Source: Mycobacteroides sp. LB1
Lineage (GTDB): Bacteria > Actinomycetota > Actinomycetes > Mycobacteriales > Mycobacteriaceae
Assembly: GCF_013449725.1 (NCBI RefSeq)
Contig: NZ_JACCFF010000004.1
Location: 248,001-312,000 of the forward strand
DNA length: 64,000 bases
Direction of reading: 5' to 3'
Positions within the stretch are counted from its first letter, which is position 1. Each line of letters starts with the position of its first letter. The notes under the pieces are model-generated. The model worked only from the letters and a program-made list of their open reading frames with translations. It ran no database searches and was not told where the DNA came from. The translations under genes were made by a program, and so were the position numbers. Of this stretch, positions 56,653 through 64,000 are shown one piece after another.

Positions 56653-58669
56653 GGTTCTCCCGCCAGTCGGTGTCGGTGACGAGTCGCCGCGAAATGCGTT
56701 CCAGCGCCGCCTGAATCTGATCCCGATCCGCACGATCTTCGAAATCCGGTGTACGGGAGAGCCGCTCGATCAGATAGCGGTTGATCGCTTCGCTGATCTT
56801 CTCGACTTCCCGTCTGCCCGAGTCGGTGAGCCAGATGTGGTCATCGGTGCGCAGGGCATAACCGTGCTCGACGAGTTCGTGGAAGGCGGGATCGAGTACC
56901 TCCGGAGGCACCCGGTACCACTCTGCGATCCTGGGCACCTCGGCCGAACCCGTAGCGCGCAGAAAGCGATTCGCCTGCACTAGGGCCCACAGCGGTGCAA
57001 TGGGCATCGACACGCCTGCCTGCTCGCGCAGCTTGCGCAGACCGATGTGCGGGAAGCCGCGCATCGCGTTGCTGATCGCGATCTCCAGCAGCTTGTCCGG
57101 CGAGACCGTGCTGGGCATGCCGAAACCCTCTCCGAGGTCCATGGCGAGGGCCGAGTCGGTGCCGCGTAGCGGGACTTCCTTGAGGAACAGGGAAACGATG
57201 AATCCGACGATGGCAACCGGTGTGGCACAAAGGAATACCAGATCCAAAGAGTCGGCGTAGGCGTTGATAACGGGTATCGCAGCCTCATGCGGCAATGCGT
57301 GCAGTGCCTGCGGAGACTGGGTGGCCTCGGGTGACGTCGTCACCGAGGTCAGTTCGCGTGCAAGGAAATTGGAGAACAGCGATCCGAATATTGCCGCACC
57401 GAAGGAGCTGCCGATGGTCCGGAAGAAGGTCACACCGGACGTCGCGACGCCTAGGTCGTCGAATCGGGCGGTGTTCTGCACGATGAGGGTGAGCACCTGC
57501 ATCGAGGCGCCGATGCCCACGCCCAGGATCAGCAGGTACAGCGATTGCAGCGCGAACGGCGTCGAGTTGTCCATCCGGGACAGCAGCACCAGGGCGATGG
57601 CCATGATGGCGGTGCCCGCCACGGGATAGCGTTTGTACTTGCCGGTGCGCCCTACGAGCGTGCCGGTGGCGGTGGAGGTGATGAGCATGCCCGCGACCAT
57701 CGGCAGGGTGCGCAGCCCCGACGCGGTGGCCGAGACACCGTTGACGAACTGCATGAACGTCGGCAGATACGTCATCACGCCGAGCATGGCGAAACCGACG
57801 ACGAAGCTCAGCACACAGCAGATCGTGAAGACTGGGTCGCGGAACAGACGCGGGGGCAGAATCGGTTCGGGCACGCGGGATTCCACCCAGATGAAGACAC
57901 CGATCGCTACGACCGAGCCGATGAACAATCCGATGATCATCGGCGAGGACCACAGATAGGTGGTGCCGCCCCAGCTGGTCGCCAACGTCAGCGCCGAGGC
58001 GCCCAATCCGATGAGCGCAATGCCCCAGTAGTCGATGACGGGACGCATCGCCTTGGCCAGTGCGGGTATTGCACCGGCCGCCACGACGATCACCACGGCC
58101 GAGATGGGCAGGTTGATGTAGAACGCCCACCGCCAACCGAGGTGATCGGTGAACAGGCCGCCCAGGAGCGGGCCGATCACCGTGGTCACCCCGAAGACCG
58201 CGCCGAGCATGCCCTGATATCGGCCGCGCTCGCGCATGGGGATGATCTCGCCGATGAGGGCGGTCGCCGTCACCATCAGCCCGCCGCTGCCGAGGCCTTG
58301 GATGGCGCGGGCACCGACGAGCATCGCCATGGATCCGGCCATGCCACAGAGCAGTGATCCGACGGCAAAGATCACGATGCAGGTCATGAATACTGTCCGG
58401 CGCCCGAAGAGGTCACCGAACTTACCCATGACCGCGGTAGCCACCGTGGAGGCCAGCAGATAGCTGGTCACAACCCAGGACTGATGCCCGGCATCCCCGA
58501 GATCGGCGACGACGGTGGGCAGGGCGGTGGCGACGATGGTGCTGTCCAGGGCGGCAAGGAGCATCCCGAGCAGGACCGCAATGAAAATCAGATTGCGGCG
58601 CTGCACGCTGATCATGGAGCTCGCCGCTTCCTGATCGACTGTGGTGGATTCAGGTGACTGGGCTGACAT
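56606..58669 (-). CDS. DHA2 MFS exporter with C-terminal winged-helix-like domain (Rv1877-like)
   Basis: A 687-residue protein, the same length as M. tuberculosis Rv1877. Residues about 25-510 form a 14-helix DHA2 exporter: LDSTIVATALPTVVADLGD, GKFGDLFGRRTVFMTCIVIFAVGSLLCG, the antiporter region GAVFGVTTVIGPLLGGLFTDHLGWRWAFYINLP. The last 170 residues are soluble and look like a MarR-type wing: LRATGSAEVPRIAEWYRVPPEVLDPAFHELVEHGYALRTDDHIWLTDSGRREVEKISEAINRY. The fused domain may sense the substrate or regulate transport. Its 3' end overlaps the convergent TetR gene. Confidence 0.88.
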   Translation of the reverse strand: MSAQSPESTTVDQEAASSMISVQRRNLIFIAVLLGMLLAALDSTIVATALPTVVADLGDAGHQSWVVTSYLLASTVATAVMGKFGDLFGRRTVFMTCIVIFAVGSLLCGMAGSMAMLVGARAIQGLGSGGLMVTATALIGEIIPMRERGRYQGMLGAVFGVTTVIGPLLGGLFTDHLGWRWAFYINLPISAVVIVVAAGAIPALAKAMRPVIDYWGIALIGLGASALTLATSWGGTTYLWSSPMIIGLFIGSVVAIGVFIWVESRVPEPILPPRLFRDPVFTICCVLSFVVGFAMLGVMTYLPTFMQFVNGVSATASGLRTLPMVAGMLITSTATGTLVGRTGKYKRYPVAGTAIMAIALVLLSRMDNSTPFALQSLYLLILGVGIGASMQVLTLIVQNTARFDDLGVATSGVTFFRTIGSSFGAAIFGSLFSNFLARELTSVTTSPEATQSPQALHALPHEAAIPVINAYADSLDLVFLCATPVAIVGFIVSLFLKEVPLRGTDSALAMDLGEGFGMPSTVSPDKLLEIAISNAMRGFPHIGLRKLREQAGVSMPIAPLWALVQANRFLRATGSAEVPRIAEWYRVPPEVLDPAFHELVEHGYALRTDDHIWLTDSGRREVEKISEAINRYLIERLSRTPDFEDRADRDQIQAALERISRRLVTDTDWRENPIAALPAAPGASPAR

Positions 58670-58744
58670 AACTTACCCATGCTAAAGGTATGCGGATCGG
58701 GCGGGCGATTATCGTTGCCCGCACACACGTGGACAGGAAGCCAG

Positions 58745-59155
58745 ATGACAAGTGAACGCCTTCCCGCCGGCCAATTTCCCGGGCTGCTGGGGATCGAGTC
58801 TGTGTCGTACGGGGACGGCGCCGAGGACGGCTCCGTCACCGCCGAGCTTCCGATCCGCGGGGAGCATTTCGCTCCGAACGGGTTCGTCCACGCCGCCGCG
58901 ATCGTCGGGCTCGCTGACACGCTGTGCGGGTACGGATGCCTAGCCTCCCTGCCGGAGGGTGCGACCGGATTCACCACCATCGAGCTGAAGACGAACTTTC
59001 TCGGCGCCGCGCGCGAGGGAACGCTCACCGGGACTGCGGTGCCGGTTCACCGCGGACGCTCCACTCAGCTGTGGGATGCGACGGTGACATCCGAGGATGG
59101 GCGCGCGGTGGCCGTGTTCCGGTGCACTCAACTGGTGCTCTGGCCACGGGACTGA
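58745..59155 (+). CDS. PaaI-type hotdog thioesterase
   Basis: A 136-residue hotdog-fold protein. It has FPGLLGIESVSYGDGAEDGSVTAELPIRGEHFAPNGFVHAAAIVGLADTLCGYG, the conserved N-G-x-V-H pattern with the catalytic aspartate in LADT, and TTIELKTNFLGAAREGTLTGTAVPVHRGRSTQLWDATV. It should hydrolyse acyl-CoA thioesters. AGGAAG lies just upstream of the ATG at 58745; the longer frame from 58679 lacks conservation. It is divergent from the MFS gene. Confidence 0.88.
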   Translation: MTSERLPAGQFPGLLGIESVSYGDGAEDGSVTAELPIRGEHFAPNGFVHAAAIVGLADTLCGYGCLASLPEGATGFTTIELKTNFLGAAREGTLTGTAVPVHRGRSTQLWDATVTSEDGRAVAVFRCTQLVLWPRD

Positions 59156-59184
59156 CAACCGGTGCCCCCGCCCCTGACCTGGGT

Positions 59185-59198
59185 GTAACGTACGTCAC
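59185..59198. promoter_or_regulatory. Candidate operator ahead of the aldehyde dehydrogenase gene
   Basis: GTAACGTACGTCAC is a 14-bp palindrome with one mismatched pair and an ACGTACGT core, 33 bases upstream of the dehydrogenase start. A regulator could bind here; none is encoded in the immediate operon. Confidence 0.35.
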
Positions 59199-59231
59199 AG
59201 GGCTCGGATGTTCGACCGACAGGAGCAGGCA

Positions 59232-60749
59232 ATGAAGCACGCAGCACCCGGAACCGATGGCAGCGTAATCACTTTCGCGCCTCGGTACGACAACTTCATC
59301 GGTGGTGAGTGGGTTGCGCCTGCGGACGGCCAGTACTTCGAGAACTCCTCTCCGATCGACGGCAAGGTGTTCACTCAGGTCGCCCGTAGCACCGCACCCG
59401 ATATCGAGAAGGCGCTCGATGCCGCGCACGCTGCGGCGGAGGCGTGGGGTAACACCTCGCCGACCGATCGGTCCAACACACTGCTCAAGGTCGCCGACCG
59501 GATGGAACAGAACCTGGAGAGGCTGGCCGTCGCGGAGACCTGGGACAACGGCAAGCCGATCCGCGAAAGCCTCAACGCCGATATTCCTTTGGCGATCGAT
59601 CACTTCCGTTATTTCGCCGGGGTGCTGCGTGCCCAGGAGGGTTCGCTCTCGGAGATCGACCACGACACCATCGCCTACCACTTCCACGAGCCGCTCGGCG
59701 TTGTCGGGCAGATCATCCCGTGGAACTTCCCGATCCTCATGGCCGCCTGGAAGCTGGCCCCCGCGCTGGCTGCAGGGAACTGTGTGGTGCTCAAGCCCGC
59801 CGAGCAGACCCCGGCCTCGATCCTGGTGTTGATGGAACTGGTCGGTGATCTGCTGCCGCCAGGAGTCATCAACGTGGTCAACGGATTTGGTGTCGAAGCG
59901 GGTAAGCCGTTGGCCTCCAGTCCGCGCATCGCCAAGATTTCGTTCACCGGTGAAACGACCACGGGCCGGCTGATCATGCAGTACGCGACCGAGAACATCA
60001 TCCCGGTCACCCTTGAGCTGGGCGGTAAGAGCCCTAACATCTTCATGCCTGATGTGATGGCTGCCGACGACGCCTTCCTGGACAAGGCGCTCGAAGGTTT
60101 CACCATGTTCGCGCTCAACCAGGGTGAGGTGTGCACATGCCCGTCCCGCGCCCTGGTGCATTCATCCATCTACGACGAGTTCATCGCCCGAGCGATCCCG
60201 CGCGTGGAGGCCATCGTCAGCGGCGATCCGCTCGATGAGGACACCATGATCGGTGCGCAGGCAAGTAACGACCAGTACGAAAAGATCTTGTCCTACATTG
60301 ACATCGGGCGACAAGAGGGTGCTCAGGTGCTCACGGGTGGAGACGCCCGGAAGGTCGCCGAATACCCGGACGGCGCATACATTCAGCCGACGGTCTTCGC
60401 CGGTACCAACAGCATGCGCATCTTCCAGGAGGAGATCTTCGGCCCGGTGCTGTCCGTGGCGAAGTTCGACTCGCTGGATGAGGCGTTGAAGATCGCCAAT
60501 GACACCTTGTATGGCCTCGGTGCGGGGGTGTGGTCACGCGATATGACCAACGCCTACCGGTTGGGCCGCGGTATCAAGGCGGGGCGGGTGTGGACCAACT
60601 GCTACCACCAGTACCCGGCACACGCCGCGTTCGGTGGCTACAAGAAGTCCGGTATCGGGCGCGAGAACCACAAGATGATGCTCGATCACTACCAGCAGAC
60701 CAAGAACCTTTTGGTGAGCTACTCGCCCGACGCGGCGGGGTTCTTCTGA
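59232..60749 (+). CDS. Aldehyde dehydrogenase (acetaldehyde-type)
   Basis: A 505-residue NAD-dependent aldehyde dehydrogenase. Motifs are [48 protein letters not shown], the catalytic glutamate in [13 protein letters not shown], and the catalytic cysteine in [11 protein letters not shown] (Cys301). The C-terminal [18 protein letters not shown] is typical of the AldB/ExaC-type branch that oxidises acetaldehyde. AGGAGCAGG precedes the ATG at 59232. A DUF779 gene follows 31 bases downstream, the usual partner of this dehydrogenase branch. It could finish off aldehydes made by other pathways. Confidence 0.93.
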   Translation: MKHAAPGTDGSVITFAPRYDNFIGGEWVAPADGQYFENSSPIDGKVFTQVARSTAPDIEKALDAAHAAAEAWGNTSPTDRSNTLLKVADRMEQNLERLAVAETWDNGKPIRESLNADIPLAIDHFRYFAGVLRAQEGSLSEIDHDTIAYHFHEPLGVVGQIIPWNFPILMAAWKLAPALAAGNCVVLKPAEQTPASILVLMELVGDLLPPGVINVVNGFGVEAGKPLASSPRIAKISFTGETTTGRLIMQYATENIIPVTLELGGKSPNIFMPDVMAADDAFLDKALEGFTMFALNQGEVCTCPSRALVHSSIYDEFIARAIPRVEAIVSGDPLDEDTMIGAQASNDQYEKILSYIDIGRQEGAQVLTGGDARKVAEYPDGAYIQPTVFAGTNSMRIFQEEIFGPVLSVAKFDSLDEALKIANDTLYGLGAGVWSRDMTNAYRLGRGIKAGRVWTNCYHQYPAHAAFGGYKKSGIGRENHKMMLDHYQQTKNLLVSYSPDAAGFF

Positions 60750-60756
60750 TGATCCC

Positions 60757-60791
60757 CCGCAAGCGGGAGGTGCCCCCAGTTTGCGCGAAGA
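60757..60791 (+). repeat. Hairpin plus partial dispersed repeat between the aldehyde dehydrogenase and DUF779 genes
   Basis: A short inverted repeat CCCGC-AA-GCGGG at 60757-60768 is followed by TTGCGCGAAGA at 60781-60791, which equals the last 11 bases of the 19-bp dispersed repeat. The second part provides the TTG start and first codons of the DUF779 gene. Confidence 0.55.
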
Positions 60792-61188
60792 AAGTCCGGC
60801 CCTGATCAATCGTGTCGATCTCACCCCGGCGGCGGCCGAGCTATTGGCGTCGTTGGTGGCCAAACACGGGCCGGTGATGTTCCACCAGTCCGGCGGATGC
60901 TGCGACGGTAGCGCGCCAATGTGCTACCCGCGCGGGGAATTTCGGGTGGGCGGAGCGGATGTGTTACTCGGCGAGGTTAGCGGGGATGCCCCGTTCTGGA
61001 TGAGCGCCGATCAGTTCGAGTACTGGTCGCATACGCATCTGACGGTGGATGTGGTGCCCGGACGTGGGTCGGGATTTTCGCTGGAGGCGCCGGAAGGGGT
61101 GCGGTTTCTCATCCGCTCACGGTTGTTTACCGATGACGAAATGCTCGCGCTGGCGGATCAGCCGGTGCGGACCGGCGCTGACAGTTAA
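60781..61188 (+). CDS. DUF779 protein, aldehyde dehydrogenase partner
   Basis: A 135-residue DUF779 family protein. Its family is recognisable from LTPAAAELLASLVAKHGPVMFHQSGGCCDGSAPMCYP with a conserved cysteine pair, then DVLLGEVSGDAPFWMSADQFEYWSHTHLTVDVVPGRGSGFSLEAPEG. DUF779 genes are usually coupled to aldehyde dehydrogenases. The start is the TTG at 60781, and its first codons overlap a partial copy of the dispersed repeat. An upstream ATG at 60749 is out of frame. Confidence 0.85.
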   Translation: MREESPALINRVDLTPAAAELLASLVAKHGPVMFHQSGGCCDGSAPMCYPRGEFRVGGADVLLGEVSGDAPFWMSADQFEYWSHTHLTVDVVPGRGSGFSLEAPEGVRFLIRSRLFTDDEMLALADQPVRTGADS

Positions 61189-61286
61189 GTCGCTGCCGCG
61201 GCCTTCGTGTTGTCGCCGGCGCGTAGAGGTAGTAGTTTTCCCTTGTCGAAGGCGGTCTGGCCCGGGTCGGAGGGGAGTGTCGTCCA

Positions 61287-62972
61287 GTGTATGTAGGTAT
61301 TCGAACTGCGGCGGTTGCTGCGGTGTGCAGTCTGTGCGTCGGAACAGGCGTGGACGTGCGAACCGTTCGGCCGACCCCTTCCGTAACATATACGGCCACA
61401 ACACGTTCCGTGACGACACGGCCATTCTCCCTCACGGCGCTCTCTGACCTGTTGGCGGTAGCTGTCCCGCAGAATGATGCTGTAGCGCAATCGAATTCGG
61501 CGGGCACCGGGGTGGCGAGTAGTACCGATCTCATGGGCACTGTCGCCAAGCTCCTCACGACATCAAAAGCCGCGCCGACCAGCCTGTCTCCAGAGCTAAC
61601 CGGCATGGCTCCAGAGCTCAATGCGCCCGCCGCCGATGCTGGTGATCTGCCGGTGGACCAGCCCGCAGATCCGCCCGCGGCCGATGAGCCGACGCCGCCT
61701 ACCAATTTCCCGGGGCCACGTCCGACCTTTGGTACTCCGTCTTACTTTGCGCAGTTGGCCTTTGCGGTATTCCACGTTGTCGCATTGCCGATCACGGTGC
61801 CGGTGCAGTTTTTCCTGGGTAGTGCCGAGGGCGTCCCGACGGTGATCGCCGCGGCGCTCAATGACTTGTCTGGCCTGTTGGGCGAAATACCGGGGCTCTC
61901 ACCGCAGCAACCCGCAGCAGCGCAACCGCAGCAGAAGGTCGCAGAGGTCTCCTCGCCGTTGCCAAAGTTGGCCGCAGCGGAGACTGACCCACCCGCCGAT
62001 GAGCCGCCTCCGGCGCCGGATCCCTTGCCGACTAATTTCCCGGGGCCGCGTCCGGCCTTTGGTACTCCGTCTTACTTTGCGCAGCTGGCCTTCGCGGTAT
62101 TGCACGTGCTTGCATTACCGATCACGGTGCCGGTGCAGGCGATCATTGGTAAGACCGAGGGTGTGCCGACGGTGATTGTCGCGGCGCTCAATGACTTGTC
62201 GAGTCTCCTTGGGCAGGTACCGAAACTGTCGGCACCTGCAGCCGACGCACAGACCACGCCGGAGACGTCCCTCTCTCAGCGGGCCGATCAGGCCGCCACC
62301 AAGCCGGATGCCGTGTCCGAGAAGTCAGAGGCCACCAAGCACGACGCCGCTGTGAAGACGGCCAGCATCGAGCACACAGAGCATGGGGCCAAGCCTGCCG
62401 AGACGTCTGCAGAGGCGCCCAAAACGGAGCATGAGGCTAAGCCCGTCGACACGGCCGCGGAGGCACCGAAGGTAGATCCGACGAAAGTCGTTGAGCCGAA
62501 GGTGGACCCGACGAAAGCGGTTGAGCCGAAGGTCGACCCGGTGACGGCAGAGGCCGCCAAGCCGGAAGCTACGAAGCCGGAAGCCGCCAAGCCCGAAGTG
62601 ACGAAGCCCGAAGCCGCCAAGCCGGAAGCCGCCAAGCCTGAGGTCACGAAGCCGGATGCCACGCGTCCCGCCAAGGTCATCCGGGACAGCCTGAAGTCGG
62701 CGCCCGGTGACACGAGCACCACCGGCGGTACTAAGACGGCCGAGGGATCCAAGGGAGCCGAGACAGATAGCAAGGCGCCCGCTGCGTCTACGGTGACCAA
62801 GGTTCGCGAGGGATTGACGTCCTCGGTGGGCGGCAAGACCGATAAGCCCGCTGAGAAGCCATCGACGGAGAAGTCGTCGCCGGAGAAGTCGTCGACCGGC
62901 AAGGGCGCATCGTCATCGGAAGGGACTTCACATTCCTCCGAAGGAAAGTCGCACTCCGCGTCTACTGACTGA
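61287..62972 (+). CDS. Large exported protein with two hydrophobic repeat domains and a Lys/Pro/Glu-rich tail
   Basis: About 561 residues with a likely signal peptide (IRTAAVAAVCSLCVG). Two copies of a roughly 68-residue domain occur, from about 61701 to 61905 and 62029 to 62232. Each opens TNFPGPRPxFGTPSYFAQLAFAVxHV and ends GVPTVIxAALNDLSxLLG. These are rather hydrophobic and may associate with membranes. The last third is charged and of low complexity: VEPKVDPTKxVEP units, then AKPEVTKPEAAKPE units, then Ser/Lys/Glu-rich sequence. GTG start with GGAGGGGAG upstream. I recognise no named family; a cell-envelope spanning role is a guess. Its 3' end overlaps yaaA by 11 bases. Confidence 0.75.
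   Translation: MYVGIRTAAVAAVCSLCVGTGVDVRTVRPTPSVTYTATTRSVTTRPFSLTALSDLLAVAVPQNDAVAQSNSAGTGVASSTDLMGTVAKLLTTSKAAPTSLSPELTGMAPELNAPAADAGDLPVDQPADPPAADEPTPPTNFPGPRPTFGTPSYFAQLAFAVFHVVALPITVPVQFFLGSAEGVPTVIAAALNDLSGLLGEIPGLSPQQPAAAQPQQKVAEVSSPLPKLAAAETDPPADEPPPAPDPLPTNFPGPRPAFGTPSYFAQLAFAVLHVLALPITVPVQAIIGKTEGVPTVIVAALNDLSSLLGQVPKLSAPAADAQTTPETSLSQRADQAATKPDAVSEKSEATKHDAAVKTASIEHTEHGAKPAETSAEAPKTEHEAKPVDTAAEAPKVDPTKVVEPKVDPTKAVEPKVDPVTAEAAKPEATKPEAAKPEVTKPEAAKPEAAKPEVTKPDATRPAKVIRDSLKSAPGDTSTTGGTKTAEGSKGAETDSKAPAASTVTKVREGLTSSVGGKTDKPAEKPSTEKSSPEKSSTGKGASSSEGTSHSSEGKSHSASTD
61701..62232 (+). repeat. Internal domain duplication, about 204 bp per copy
   Basis: Copies at about 61701-61905 and 62029-62232 are closely similar in DNA and protein, separated by a Pro/Gln-rich linker. 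High DNA similarity suggests either a fairly recent duplication or ongoing gene conversion. Confidence 0.85.
62464..62670 (+). repeat. Low-complexity KPE/VDPTK tandem repeats
   Basis: Coding repeats: three units of the form EPKVDPTKxV, then about seven units of the form KPEA/KPEV with A/T spacers. Copy number in such a tract is likely to vary between strains. Confidence 0.85.
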
Positions 62973-63708
62973 CGATGATCGTCAGCGCGTTGCCGTCGCG
63001 CTCGATATGAAGTCCCGCGCGACGGGCGACGGTGGCCACCGCGGCGGCGTCAGTGGGTTCGGCTCTGCTTCCGGCGAGGATGCGCGCCAGCTTTCCCTTG
63101 TGTGCCTTGTTGAAATGGGTGATCACCGTGCGGCGCCCATCGGGATGCTCGGTGAGGCAATCAACGGTCACTGCGTGCGGTAGCCGCCCCAAACCCGCAT
63201 ATGAACCTGAACGTAGATCGACGATCAGTTCGTTCGCGGCCAGCTCGGCCAACACTGGTTCCAGAACGGGCTTCCAGCGCGCGGACAACGACGGCTTTCC
63301 GGGCAGTTTGGACGAGGCCGATAGCCGGTAGGCGGGGACCGGATCATCGGCACGTAGCAGTCCGAACAGTGCCGAGCCGACAGCGAGTCGCTCGCGTGCC
63401 CTGGTTGCGGCGGCACCGCGCAGCGATGTCACGTCGAGGGCGTCGTACAGCACGCCGGTGTACCGGTGCAGGGCAGGCATGGTGGGTGAGGCGCGCAGCT
63501 CGGCGTTGCGCTGAATCTCGGCGTCCTGCGATGCCGAGATGCCCAGCGCCTTCCTGCATGCCTGAGGGTTGGCGGCGAGAGCGACGAGCTCGTTGACGAG
63601 TGTCCCGCGGAGTGGATTCAGCGCCGGTGTCGCCAGTTCGTCCAGGCGCAGAGGAGTGTGATCTCCACCTTCACGTTTGGTTTCCGAGGGTGGCAGCAAC
63701 ACGATCAC
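62962..63708 (-). CDS. yaaA: YaaA family peroxide stress protein
   Basis: About 248 residues. The N-terminal IVLLPPSETKREGG and central LFGLLRADDPVPAYRLSASSKLPG, NELIVDLRSGSYAGL and HFNKAHKGKLAR are the conserved blocks of the YaaA (DUF328) family. E. coli YaaA lowers intracellular iron during peroxide stress and binds DNA. The start is a GTG at 63708 (a second GTG at 63702 follows GGAG); the longer frame from 63852 is rejected because it overlaps the divergent VOC gene and is not conserved. It overlaps the exported repeat protein gene at its 3' end. Confidence 0.9.
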   Translation of the reverse strand: MIVLLPPSETKREGGDHTPLRLDELATPALNPLRGTLVNELVALAANPQACRKALGISASQDAEIQRNAELRASPTMPALHRYTGVLYDALDVTSLRGAAATRARERLAVGSALFGLLRADDPVPAYRLSASSKLPGKPSLSARWKPVLEPVLAELAANELIVDLRSGSYAGLGRLPHAVTVDCLTEHPDGRRTVITHFNKAHKGKLARILAGSRAEPTDAAAVATVARRAGLHIERDGNALTIIVSQ

Positions 63709-63827
63709 TCCACAGACCGTAGCGAACTGGCCGCCCTCTGCGGCGGACAGGGTCGGCACCTGCGATGAGTTTTTCTGGCCTCGGTGGTCGATACCTGTGA
63801 ATGCCCCATCCAGTTCAAGGAGACCCC

Positions 63828-64000
63828 ATGCCCACTCGTGAAGAAACTCCACTCGGTGCCCCCGCGTGGATCGACCTTGCCTCGTCGGACCTTGAGAAGT
63901 CGAAGGCGTTCTATGGCGCGCTGTTCGGCTGGACGCTGCAGGAGGCCGGCCCCGAGTACGGCGGCTATGTCAATGCGCACAAGGACGGTAAGGCCGTCGC
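63828..64000 (+). CDS. VOC superfamily protein (3' truncated by the window)
   Basis: The first 57 residues of a VOC or glyoxalase-like protein: PLGAPAWIDLASSDLEKSKAFYGALFGWTLQEAG. AAGGAG lies 5 bases upstream of the ATG at 63828. The frame is open to the window edge. Bacterial relatives with this start are often two-domain proteins of about 260 residues. It is divergent from yaaA with 119 bases between. Confidence 0.85.
   Translation, partial: MPTREETPLGAPAWIDLASSDLEKSKAFYGALFGWTLQEAGPEYGGYVNAHKDGKAV

Noticed and set aside
62464..62670. CRISPR-like or non-coding tandem repeats
   Set aside because: The repeats are in frame and encode KPE/VDPTK units within one long gene; there are no unique spacers of constant length.

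Overview
This 64 kb window is a high-GC actinobacterial chromosome segment. Gene content and order point to a rapidly growing mycobacterium, most likely the Mycobacteroides (M. abscessus/chelonae) group. The evidence is a complete trehalose polyphleate (TPP) locus (gap-like gene, fadD23, PE-PPE acyltransferase gene, mmpL10, papA3 and a two-module PKS of about 3,730 residues), the two-component system prrA/prrB, echA6, ctpE, and two citrate synthases (CitA, GltA2). From memory of the M. tuberculosis H37Rv map, the flanks follow the Rv0885-Rv0889c and Rv0896-Rv0910 order. The TPP locus and several accessory genes sit between those two blocks.

Layout. 1-5.1 kb: AurF-like diiron oxygenase (5' partial), ferredoxin/NADP reductase FprB, a VOC protein, CitA and PdxH. 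5.0-7.4 kb: a KstD-like flavoprotein divergent from a TetR regulator, with a palindrome between them. 7.4-27.0 kb: the TPP locus. FadD23, the PE-PPE protein, MmpL10 and PapA3 run leftward, the PKS runs rightward from a 0.3 kb divergent promoter region, and a Gap-like membrane protein faces FadD23. 27.2-33.6 kb: an EntS-like MFS exporter, a GlxA-type regulator coupled to a DJ-1/PfpI protein, GltA2 with a strong terminator, and a DHA2 exporter overlapping a MarR gene. 33.6-41.3 kb: a probable catabolic module. An APC permease, a class III aminotransferase or phospho-lyase and an FAD oxidoreductase lie on the minus strand, divergent from an APH-type small-molecule kinase, an SDR, a HutC-type GntR regulator and an FKBP isomerase. 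41.3-54.6 kb: PrrB/PrrA, a secreted protein, a flavin monooxygenase, EchA6, a metallo-beta-lactamase-fold hydrolase, two methyltransferases, an NTF2-like protein, CtpE, an SPFH protein, and an Rv0909/Rv0910-like pair split by a secretory lipase. 54.7-64 kb: a small Cys/Gly secreted protein, an LLM oxidoreductase, a TetR regulator, an MFS exporter fused to a C-terminal winged-helix-like domain, a PaaI-type thioesterase, an aldehyde dehydrogenase with its DUF779 partner, a secreted repeat protein, YaaA and a truncated VOC gene.

How the parts work together. In the TPP locus, FadD23 should activate a fatty starter and the PKS should build polyunsaturated phleic chains. PapA3 should make an acylated trehalose intermediate, MmpL10 (perhaps with the Gap-like protein) should export it, and the PE-PPE acyltransferase should finish TPP outside the membrane. 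In the 33.6-41 kb cluster, the kinase plus class III enzyme suggest an amino-alcohol route: phosphorylate, then eliminate phosphate and ammonia to an aldehyde.

The most unusual sequence-level signal is a 19-bp dispersed repeat (TGAGCCGCTTGCGCGAAGA and variants). Two copies lie inside the N-terminal coding region of prrA, one between prrA and prrB, one at the start codon of ctpE, and a partial copy at the start of the DUF779 gene. It appears to have remodelled the 5' ends of these genes. No rRNA, convincing tRNA, CRISPR array, insertion sequence or prophage was seen.
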